Shown one piece after another: positions 55,037 to 64,000 of a stretch of 64,000 bases of DNA. The notes beneath the pieces are model-generated. The model saw only the letters and a program-made list of their open reading frames with translations, was not told the DNA's origin and did not search any database. This stretch comes from Hypomyces perniciosus (taxonomy: Eukaryota > Ascomycota > Sordariomycetes > Hypocreales > Hypocreaceae), in contig SPDT01000006.1 of the NCBI GenBank assembly GCA_008477525.1, positions 2,073,501 through 2,137,500 on the forward strand, read 5' to 3'. Made by a program: the position numbers and the translations under genes. Numbering within the stretch: the stretch's first letter is position 1; each line of letters opens with the position of its first letter.

Positions 55037-55499
55037 CGGACGATTTAGTCGGCCGGACGGCTTTGTTTTCAGGACTTTCCCCATCTTTCGTGTCAGTGCT
55101 TTTATCTACCGCAACCTGCGCACCGCATTCGCTAATAAAGTGATTCTCTCCTCGTGCGTTACGGAAAACACATACTACTACCACGCCTATCTACCAACCG
55201 GGCAGTCCACGATGCTAAGAAGGCCAGGGATGTTATGAATGCATAGCGTCCCAGGCCACTGAATGATTGAACTGCATACCACTTCATAAACAAGCACGAG
55301 AACAGACGCTGTGTGATACTAGTACTTCTAAGATGATGAGATTGTGAGGGGTCGCTCACTGGCCCTGTGTTTCATCGTTCGGTTGCGAGTGTGGGGTTTG
55401 AGAGCCCACGTTTTCTTTTCTTTTGGGGTCCCGGTTGGGGAAATGAACCTTCCGCTCATCCCCGACATGACAAGGAGTATCGAACGGCACGAACAATAG

Positions 55500-55546
55500 T
55501 ACCTACGAGTTCTCGTACGAGTACGGAGTACACTTTGCTCGTATGT
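55500..55546 (+). repeat. Cluster of TACGAG / TACGGAGTA words
   Basis: CTACGAG, TCTCGTACGAG, TACGGAGTAC and CTCGTATG follow one another within about 47 bp. Confidence 0.75.
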
Positions 55547-58500
55547 GTCTGCAAGCAATTCAAAAAAGGGCCACTGAAGAAACGGAACACGCTTAGTTCA
55601 TATAATGGACGACTCCGTTCAAACTATCAAAACACCTAACGGTCCGAACGATTTAGCCTTTCCGAGACACATTAGCCCAGAGTCGTAATGATGCCTGGTC
55701 TTTCAGAAATACCGCCGGTGGTAGAAGAGTCACGGCGCTGTCCCTTACAGAGCATTGATGGGTTTTGACAGCGGTCCGCAGCTAATTTGTTCCCGGTCCC
55801 TTTTCTTCTCCTGTAGATGGTGCTTTGTTGGGAAGCTATGCATGTGCCTACTGCTGTGCTGCAGGTATGTCCATACTTGGTTCGTACTTATTATGTCAAG
55901 TACAGCCTGGTTGATCGCCGTCCAGGGGTCATCACCACACGCCCCATCATCTTGTTAGCACACCCTCCTCGCCTGTTAACACGACGTGCATCATCGCGGG
56001 GGGTCTTGGCTGGAGCTAGAAGAGAGCGTGAGCTACGGCCTATTTGTCTATTATGCAATCTGACTGCCCGTGGGTATTGTCAATTCTCGCGTCGCTTGGA
56101 GAGCAAAAGGACAACCTCGCATGATGCTTCATACGCGTTTCGTAATGTATTTCCGGTATCCCATCCGATAGCAGCCACCGGTGAATTAACCTTTTCATCG
56201 GCATGGTAAGGCTGGCCAATCGTATTTCGCGGGTTAAAAAAAACGATTCTTACAAAGCAATCTACTTCCGTGGCGCGGGATGACAAAGCTGTCCTAAATC
56301 GGTATTCATTGTCGGCAGTGACCTAAACGAACAAATCAGAATCCGGCATTCCCTGACCCGTCTTCAGCCTCGTGGGCGCCGACAATTTCCCGGGAATTCC
56401 AAACTGGGTAAGATTTTTCGATCCGGCAGGACGGGGCAGAAGGTGCCAAAACCTTATACTACTACTAGCAGTACTACCTACTACTACGACTACTACAACT
56501 ATGATGGAATCGCGATACGGTCGACGGCAAATATTTCTCCGCAACAATATCTCGCAGCCCAAGGGTCGCAAACTTTTCTACGGGGGCGAACAAGCTGGTG
56601 TCTCGGCACCAGCCAAGCCAACCCCGGAACGGGTTCGCATGACTTATCCGGAAAAAACACGGAGCAACGCATTTCGGCCATCGGCTGTGCATCACCCCGC
56701 ATAGGTAGGTAGCGAGATCCGTACACTACGGCTATCGAGCCTACCTTACGAGTACGAAGTACATATGTACAGTTGCCTTACAAAAGTCGCCGAAATTTTC
56801 TTCTCCCCACCGTACATCAGTTATGTACCTCATATGTGCAAGGGAGGTACTACTACTAGTCATGTTATGGTGTTAGTACCTAGCACCTACTTACGATGCA
56901 CTCCGTATTGCTCACCAGTTTATATGTATTACTACCGGGTACATGTTCCGTACGAAGACAAATGAGTAATAATACGGACAGGCTCGATTATGACAATGCT
57001 GTCTGTGTGTGCGGCTCCTGCATCATGGTGAACAAGAGACAGGTGCACACTGGTTGACGCCAAGCGTACCAAAACAACGGTATCGGGCCTTTGCTCAGCC
57101 TTGCCTGGGAGTGCATGCATAGAAACAATGTGGAAGCCTATTTTAGGTCGCCAATAACGACGTCTGAAACAAGATTTCTTCTGTCCAAGGCTGATGATCT
57201 CTGCCGCAGCAAAAATACCACGGCATGAAGATGCAGCCCTAACGCCACCATTGGCCTTCCATTGCATCGGCTCGTGACGATTCAATCAATCCACCCCTCC
57301 GCCCCCCCTAGACTCTTGTTGGCTGATGGGTGTCTCACGCTTCACCGCAAGAAATGCGCCTGTTTCGTTCTCTTTGTCCTTCAATTTGTCGGAGAGTTTT
57401 GACGTGTCGATTACGAAGTACGGAGGACGAGAACGCACTACGCAAATAGATAGCCTTGTGGCTGATGGTCTGAGCTTGGGCCGGCCGGGACTACCGAGCC
57501 TCTTCATATCCAGATTGGTGGGTAAATGAGGACACAGACACTCCGCTCATACCACCTACCTAATAAACGCCTAACTATTGCAGCAATGATATCTTGGCAC
57601 GGGTACTCGTATAGGTATGACGAATGCGAGTAACACTTTTTTAGATGAGTTGACACCGCTCAGGGGCGCTGTCACGGCATCCCTATCCGCACCGTTGGGT
57701 CCAGGAGCGTCCGGCCCAGAACGTGGTTCAACGGCCAGGGCCGTGGCGTCTTTTCACAGGGCACAATCGCGAAAAAAGGGCAAAAGTGGTCGTCGAACGG
57801 CGCCCCCCCGCACGATGGAGAAGCAACAAGGGACGCTACAACCTCACTGGCCTTTGGACCTGTCACTGTGGACCGGATCCCGGACCTCTCGGGCCTCTCG
57901 GCCGTTATGCGTTGCACATTGATCGACATCCGGTAGGGGTCGAGTGGTTCTCGTCGGCTTATTAGTAATACGGGGCGATGGGAACGATAATCGACTCGTG
58001 TTAGCATCGGCACGGTTGAAAGGCTGATAGTACGGAGTACTACTTGCTTGATTGAACTACGCAAGCGATGAACGGCAGAGAGAATATTCAGTCTTCCGGC
58101 CTTTCAGTATCACGTGTCGGTTGCATTTGGCTCAAAAAACCGTATCTGACGTCCAGTAGGCCGTAAGAACCGGGACCGAGACTGAACATATGTGGCCGAA
58201 CAGAGAACAATACAGCACTACCAAGACTACGGATAAATGACGGACAGACATGGACAGACATGTGGCTGAGGATTAGGTGTAGGGATGCAATTTTCGAACT
58301 CCGTACTTGGTTGTTATGCCGCGCGGTGTCCTAATTCGGGAGGGCATTCAAGCGCTAGCGTTGCAGGTGTGCATTTAACAACACACTTCTATACCGGCAT
58401 ATCTGCTCTATCTGCATCTTTGGTATACGCGTGTTGAGCACCGAACTATGCATCTATACGGTATGTACTGTCACTCCCCGCAACAAGGGGGGGGGGCCTT

Positions 58501-59580
58501 TCATCGTTCTCGCTTACTGCCTAAATGGGAAACTGCCGAAGATCGCCTTGGCCAACTTCGCCGAGCCTGATCGTGTTTTTGATGACTGCATCGGTTTAGT
58601 GTACTCGTAGGAGGACAAAAGGAGCCCACACCACGACCGATTCATGATAAAGCTGAGGTAAGGGAAGCTTCTAGTGGTATCTCTCTTGCTTAATCTAAAG
58701 CATGTGAATAACTGACATACGAGTAATACGAACCGCCATTTGCTGAGAAAGGGCCGAATAAGGCTCTAGAAGTAGTAGTGTTGATGTTTTCCGTCTTATT
58801 CCCTGCCCCAGTTGTGGCAGCAATAAGGCTGATATAGTTCGATGGCTGGTGGCTTGAGCCATCCGCATACTAGGTACTGCTAATAATAATAACAATAATA
58901 CGGACTAACTACAAGTACTACTACTACTCCGTCGTATCGTGCCCAGGATGGAAACTCGTCACTGCCGGGCAAAAAATGAATGTCTCCGTAGGACTCCATA
59001 ATAATCGCGGCACTTTCGTTGTCTGGGACCATACACCCCCTTCTTTAATTTGCCCTGTCACCGATACGGCAAAAGGTCTTTTCACGGCAATGAGAAGCCG
59101 AGACGGAAGAGGGGCCGGCGAGTTAAGCTTTATGCGATTGCTTCGCACCTTGCTCCAGACAGGTAAATAGATGCTTAAATGCTTATATGCTACGAAGAAG
59201 TGCGGTTAATCGTTTCAGGGAGAGGCTAACCCGGCAATTGTTTGCTTGTAGTTAGTTCAGAAGGCGCTGAGTCTCCTCTCTTGCTCTGTGGTGAGGAAAT
59301 TGCACTACTCCCCTGGTTTTATTTTGGCTGGGGAAAGATCCTTCTGCGTGTCCGTGATACTATCGCCTTGCCCGAATTACTACTCGTAGAACGAACAAAA
59401 GTACGGAGTATAGTACTCGGCTTACGTAGTCAACCCGCCGAGTAGTATACTACTAGGTGCCCTGGTTCCACTTCGCTGGGACAACAACTACCCTTGGTCA
59501 GTGATATGACCACCCTGCCCGGATTGTGGAACAAACAAGTACTGTATTGGAGCGGCCTCGAAACATCCGAGAAGTCCAGA

Positions 59581-59662
59581 GCCCGCTTGGCTAAGCGGTA
59601 TAGCGTGTCACTAGTAAATACTGGACATGACAAGGTGATCAGTTCGACTCTGATAGTGGGCA
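59581..59662 (+). tRNA. tRNA-Thr (anticodon AGT) with a 10-nt intron
   Basis: A full cloverleaf can be drawn. The acceptor stem is GCCCGCT/AGTGGGC (one G-U pair) with discriminator A59662. The D arm is GCTA-AGCGGTA-TAGC. The anticodon stem is TGTCA (59606-59610)/TGACA (59628-59632). The T arm is ATCAG-TTCGACT-CTGAT. The loop reads C-T-AGT-A, so the anticodon is AGT (59613-59615), Thr for ACU and, after inosine change, ACC. The 10 extra bases 59617-59626 sit one base after the anticodon, the standard site of nuclear tRNA introns. Internal A box TGGCTAAGCGG and B box AGTTCGACTCT are present. Confidence 0.93.
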
Positions 59663-59663
59663 G

Positions 59664-59674
59664 TTTCTTTTTTT
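59664..59674 (+). terminator. RNA polymerase III terminator of the tRNA-Thr gene
   Basis: TTTCTTTTTTT begins two bases after the tRNA end; the T7 run is a standard Pol III stop. Confidence 0.85.
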
Positions 59675-60730
59675 CCTTGTTGGTTTTTTTGCCACTGATG
59701 GTAAGTATCAACTACCCTAGATTTAGATTCTTTTTTGTTCAAAGTTTATTGATATCTTGAATCTACAAGGCGCAGCGCTTGGAACATCTCTCTCTCACTT
59801 GCATAGCCCAGGCATGGATGGCCTTTGTAGGTTATGCTGGTGACGATCAAGAATGAGAAGAAAAAGAAAAGGGTATCGAAAGAAAAGAAAAGGGTATCGA
59901 AAGAAAAGAAAAGAATTGTGCTGGCTATTCCCTGCATACATCTGTCCTAGACCTCCGTCTCAAGCCGGTTGCATGTGCATGTCATTTTTAGCAAAACACT
60001 GACAAAGACCCCAAGCATGACTCATAACTCATAGCCTTTGCCAAGCCTCTCTAGCTAGCCTTACTGACACAAACAGTAGACTACGTCATCCTCCATCATT
60101 CTCCAAGATTTTTTTTCTCATCTTCTCTTCTGTGTTTGCAGACGTTCCAACGCTTGCGGCATGACTAACACAGAAATCTTAGGTAATCAGGAAACCGCCT
60201 CAACGGTAAGCCGTTTGAAGAGAAGCGGGGCTGCGTTCGGGACTCTAGAGAAGCCACGCGACAGGTCCCCATGCGCCTTTGCCCCTCATCGTCAATCCAC
60301 TGAAGCCTGTCCTAACGTCTGAGCTGGCGACAGCATCACCGTTTCCATCTCGTCTCGTCTTGGGCATACTGTGTCCTCAATATGGCGTAGACGCCACGCT
60401 GTTACTTTCTCTCTCTATCTCTCTCTCTATCTCTCGCCTACTCCTCCTCGTCTAGGCATCCATCGATCGACATACGTGCGAAGACGGAACATATAACAAG
60501 GAGAAGCTGCAAACAGACGCTCCGTCATCTGTTCTCGCTCACCCAAAGCCCTCTCTGACATCAGATCCTGGGTATCTCGCGCATCTGCAAACCACCCTTG
60601 TCCTTCAAGAGAAGGATCTTGAAACAGAACGCCCTGAGAGGCGTACGCGCGTACTCGTTGTGTGGTTGCTTCATCCCACATTATCGCACCACTACCACCA
60701 CCACCACCATCCATCCATCCATCATCCATC
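59675..60730. other. intergenic, PKR1 upstream region
   Basis: It contains a 21-bp-period purine repeat (59861-59914, with GGGTATCGAAAG in each unit) and a CTCTCTAT pyrimidine tract at 60408-60435 that may act as a core-promoter CT-rich element. A CCAC/CCATCC run lies just before the PKR1 ATG. No other gene is seen. Confidence 0.6.
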
Positions 60731-61252
60731 ATGGCGTCCTTCTTCGTCGAGCTCTGGGAGTCCATCTTCACCCCTGGCCCCACGCCCACCGTCCTCAAAG
60801 CCGCAAACGCCAGCTTCGCCGCCCTGCAGGTCGTCCTGCTTGTCCTGCTCGCAACTACTTACAGCGTGCACTTTGTCGTCCTGTCCGTCCTGTGCGGGGG
60901 CCTGTGGTGGTCCATCAACTGGTTCGCCACAGAGCTCGCTGCTGCCCAGGCCCGCGAGAAGAAAGAGGAGGAAGAGGATCGAAGGAAGAAGCCCGAAAGG
61001 GAGAGCAAACAACCGCTTACGACCGGATCGGATGATAGTGACACTGAGGTCGAGAGCAGTCGGGTTGCAAAGGCTAGTGGGAAGAGCAAGCGTGCGCCGG
61101 CGACGGCGGCGGATGCAGAGCCAGCTGAGCAGCTGGGTGAGCTGAGGCAGCGTGGTGAGGTGCCTTCGGTCGAGACGCAGTCGAGCGTGAGCACCGAGGA
61201 TGAGTGGGAGAAGGTGTCAGAGAATGAGAATGAGAAGGACAAGGACAAATGA
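60731..61252 (+). CDS. pkr1: V-ATPase assembly factor Pkr1
   Basis: A single exon gives 173 residues. The N-terminus MASFFVELWESIFTPGPTPTVL is the Pkr1 signature. It is followed by two adjacent membrane helices (about 23-45 and 47-68; LQVVLLVLLATTYSVHFVVLSVLCGGLWWSINWF). The rest is charged and disordered (EKKEEEEDRRKK), ending ENENEKDKDK, a possible weak ER-type lysine tail. Yeast Pkr1 is an ER membrane protein that helps assemble the V0 sector of the vacuolar ATPase. Starting at 60731 rather than the upstream in-frame ATG at 60662 restores the conserved start; the extra 23 residues would be a Pro/His/Ser run from a CCA/CCATC repeat. Confidence 0.93.
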   Translation: MASFFVELWESIFTPGPTPTVLKAANASFAALQVVLLVLLATTYSVHFVVLSVLCGGLWWSINWFATELAAAQAREKKEEEEDRRKKPERESKQPLTTGSDDSDTEVESSRVAKASGKSKRAPATAADAEPAEQLGELRQRGEVPSVETQSSVSTEDEWEKVSENENEKDKDK

Positions 61253-61643
61253 GAAGGCGAGCGGGAGACAAGACGGCAGGGTATTTTGGGCATGATGGGC
61301 ATTCCCTACTTTTGAGGATACGATACCCCCCTTATTACCCTCCTTCATATGTGTGGAAGAACGCACGTCGCATGTACATGTACGAGGTGGACATCGGAGA
61401 GATGATTAGCGGATCAAGTTTATTCTTCCTTTAGATGCGAGCGCCATGATATCACTTGCCTGATTTTCTTGAGTCTTCAATGTCACTTGCTCCGGACTCT
61501 ATCAATCTATTGTAAACCATCAACCCCCAAACACTGAACTCCTCGCCAGTATGTGTGACTAAACAACACAACCACCATAGAACTCAAAGCTGCCTTGAAA
61601 ATAAGAGCAAGGAATATACGGAATGCGAAGTAGAGTGGGTTAC
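61253..61643. other. convergent 3' flank of PKR1 and the transporter
   Basis: This short stretch holds both 3' ends; nothing else is recognised. Confidence 0.6.
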
Positions 61644-63586
61644 CTATTGTAACTTGCGTAACTTCCGAGTAACATGAGCCGCAACCAACATGCTCATAGC
61701 CCCAATAAACAAACAAATAGCAACCGCATTCGTCCCACCACTCGGCGCGTCCGCCAGACTCGTGTTCGGATGATCCTTTGACAGCTCTGAGCTCTTGCCA
61801 GGCTCCCATATCGCAAAGACGATGGTGGCGATGAAGGTGCCCAAGAACTGCGGGAGAGTGGTGAAGATGTTGAGAATACCAAAGTATACGCCCGACAGCT
61901 CGCCACTGGAAGAAGATGCTGCCCCGGAGGGGGTATCTGCGCTGGGCAGGACTGAGAGCTCGTGGCTCATGGTGTTGGAGAGGCGTCGGTAGGGGAGGCG
62001 GGATGTGTGTTGGCCGCTGAGTTTGTTGACTTCGATGCCGAGGAATGTTGTTGGTGCCCAAATCGCAATTGCCCAGGGCCTATATATGTATATAGCGTTA
62101 GAAACGAATCAGCACTGACGGGGAGGGAGACTCACACGCCGCAGAGACAGACGAGAGTCGTTGCGGAGACGAAGCTCTTGGCAAGCGGCGCCATGGACAT
62201 GGCTGCTGCGAAGAGGAGATGGCCGCCGATCCAAGCTGTCAGTAGATCGGGCTTTATCTCGTTCAACTTGTCAAGGATCCCTGCAACGGCCTGCGGGGGC
62301 CGATGTGTATAAGTGCCATCGTCGGGGGACTTGATTATCATGGGCAAAAAGAAAGCACCCGCAAAGGTAACGCTTGAATACATAACCAGTGCTGTGCTTC
62401 CAATCCGACCTATATCTCCCAGAGTATCTTCCGATTTCCTGGCCTCGGGTGGCAGGTCGTACCGGAAGTATGTCTCACCCACCCACGTTGTGCTGTAGAA
62501 CAAGAACGGGAACCAACCGATCCAAGACCAGAACTGAGCCCAGCAGATGGTCTGCACGCGTGGAGGGAGATTGAGTAGCGTGGAGTAGATCTGCTGGAAC
62601 ACCTTGAACAGGCTGTGATTTTTAGCGGGACCCTCAGATGCAGATATGAGGACTCGCTCCGTGACAGCCCAGCAAGTCAGGGCCGTTGACCCGAGCATAG
62701 CGATGGAAGAGATGACGGTGAGTTGCTTGAACTGTGTATCACCAAGACTGGTGCCGAAGAGCTTCACCAAATCGATAGCTCCGGCGCCGTATCCGATTAT
62801 GTGGCCGACAGCGTTCATGCGGCTGGCTATTTTGAGTGAGGCATTCTCATTTCAGCTACTCTGTCTGCCACGCTGCAAATGCAACTGTTGAATAGAGAGA
62901 GTACTCACCCCAAGCAGCTCCCATCTGCTGCTTTTGAATCGGGAGCGTGTCAACGATGAGACTCTTGGAACATGACATGACTGGGCAGTATCAAAGCATT
63001 AGCAGCAGCTAAGAGAGAGAATGAAGTAGGAACTCATACCAACGTTGATGGCAAAATCAACAGCATAAATAGACAACACAGCCAGCACAATCGTCGGCTT
63101 CCTCGCCCTCTCCTCATCCCCAACAAGCCCCCCGACAATCTCCTTGGTGAATCCCAGCACAAGGAGGCACACAGAGACAATGGCCGCGCCAATGACCATC
63201 AAGGGCCGCCTCCTCCCCCATCGTGAGGTGCTCTCATCCGCAAGGACGCCGACAATAGGCTGGACAATCAGGCCCGAGAGCGGTCCAGCCACCCAGACCA
63301 GCGACGTGTTACTCTTCGTGAGGCCGAGATTGAGGAGGTAAGGCGTGCAATCTGCCCATTCTCTTGTTAGTTATAAGGGACAGGACAGGGGGGGGCGAGC
63401 ACCTGCGTACATGTCATTTCAATGCCCCATGTAAAGCTGCAACCCCCAAGAGTCAGCGCGCAATCCAGCTAATGGCAAGAAACGAGATCAAACGCACGTA
63501 ATCCCAATAGTGGTGAACGTGAGGAGAATCATCTGCACCATCTCAGAACTGCCCTTGATGGACGGATGCCCTACCAAGTTCGCCAT
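61644..63586 (-). CDS. SUT-type sucrose / alpha-glucoside proton symporter (MFS/GPH family)
   Basis: Six exons (63498-63586, 63411-63436, 63040-63351, 62909-62980, 62136-62826, 61644-62079) give 541 residues, and all phases close. The spliced start contains GITFTWGIEMTYCTPYLLNLGLTKSNTSLVWVAGPLSGLIVQP, followed by the family hallmark SRWGRRRP in the loop between helices 2 and 3. SLIVDTLP, AWASRMNAVGHIIGYG and LCGVPWAIAIWAPTTFLGIEV are the other conserved blocks. About 12 membrane helices are expected. Plant SUT and fission-yeast Sut1 relatives carry sucrose or maltose with protons across the plasma membrane, so this one probably imports disaccharides. Exon 2 is only 26 nt. The central loop is short and the Ser-rich loop near residue 420 is family-typical. 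Confidence 0.9.
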
Positions 63587-64000
63587 GGCTCCTCTGCTCT
63601 GCGTGCGTGTGCGCTGCAGAGAGACGCAGAACCCTCACCGAATGGACGCGGGAGACGTGTCCTAATAAGCCGCTGGACTAGTTATTATGAGAAGAAAAAC
63701 AATATCTCGCAGCCCGTGAATGACATTGCGGTGTCGTTACGGAGTACTACGAAATGTTTTGCTGTGATGATAAGGGGTAGTGAGACGTCCAAGCTCTGTT
63801 CTGCCTTTTATTGCCCGTGTGTGGTGTCGTGTGCTGAATACGAAGCCTAAGCTATTAATAGTGCGCCTGGAACTGACCTGCATAGGTATCTACGAGTACG
63901 TATGAAGTACTTCGTACGCGTACTTACTCCATACATCTTATCATTCATCTCACTCTACAGAGTACGTCATGAATACCGGTACAAAATAAATCATTTGATG
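63587..64000. promoter_or_regulatory. transporter upstream region
   Basis: The transporter's promoter side carries TACGGAGTAC at 63739-63748 and a dense palindromic cluster at 63891-63930 (TACGAGTACGTA, GAAGTACTTC, GTACGCGTAC). No gene start is seen before the window ends. Confidence 0.5.

Larger units (their letters stand above)
51153..59580. other. 8.4-kb gene-poor stretch upstream of the zinc-finger gene
   Basis: No gene could be supported. The stretch may be the long regulatory region of the zinc-finger gene. It has the densest set of TACGRAGTA/TACGAGTA words in the window plus simple and 17-bp repeats. GC is not obviously depressed, so strong RIP mutation is not apparent by eye. Confidence 0.5.

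Noticed and set aside
57660..57760. GTGGTTCAACGGCC resembled a tRNA T arm
   Set aside because: No pairing acceptor stem, D arm or Pol III terminator nearby.
51153..59580. Searched for retrotransposon, transposase or old viral coding remnants
   Set aside because: No reverse transcriptase, integrase, DDE or capsid-like pattern was found in any frame; open frames are short and featureless.
61507..62061. Minus-strand 184-codon frame at the 3' end of the transporter
   Set aside because: It is a different phase of the same strand; the transporter frame ending at 61644 carries the conserved helices and closes all splice phases.

Overview
The window is nuclear DNA of a filamentous ascomycete (Pezizomycotina). 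Genes are split by short introns (mostly 50-80 nt) with GTAAGT/GTATGT-type donors and CTAAC-like branch sites. A giant Woronin-body-tether-like protein is present, and the proteins read as fungal orthologues. A Sordariomycete, perhaps Hypocreales, fits best; this is an inference from protein style, not a proof. Twelve complete protein genes, one 3'-partial gene and one tRNA gene can be supported. Exon joins given here were built by hand: each keeps frame, uses GT-AG borders and gives a product without stops.

Region 1-31.6 kb is compact and mostly housekeeping. It holds the end of a small barrel-fold-like protein (+), a three-KH RNA-binding protein (-), the kinetochore protein CENP-K/Sim4 (+), dUTPase (+), pyridoxal kinase (-), PCNA (-), an Inp2/vezatin-like peroxisome-myosin receptor (-) and a mitochondrial helical-repeat-like protein (+). 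It ends with a 16.6-kb gene (-) for a 5,360-residue protein of the leashin/LAH type, also annotated in fungi as 'involucrin repeat protein'. Several genes serve S phase or mitosis (CENP-K, dUTPase, PCNA, and APC2 further on). PCNA has a perfect MluI cell-cycle box upstream and dUTPase has related CGCGT words.

Region 31.6-46 kb is looser. It holds a cytochrome P450 (-), a RING-type E3 candidate (-), nearly 5 kb of non-coding DNA packed with microsatellites, and the cullin-type APC/C subunit APC2 (-).

Region 46-60.7 kb is gene-poor. I can support only a five-exon zinc-finger regulator (-) that resembles the Con7 type, and an intron-containing tRNA-Thr(AGT). The rest carries simple repeats and, at high density, a dispersed near-palindromic word, TACGRAGTA and its relatives TACGAGTA and TACTCCGTA. 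This word is almost confined to non-coding DNA across the whole window.

Region 60.7-64 kb holds the V-ATPase assembly factor Pkr1 (+) and a six-exon SUT-type sucrose/alpha-glucoside transporter (-). I found no CRISPR array, no complete transposon, no rRNA and no secondary-metabolite cluster. The lone P450 has no biosynthetic partners beside it.
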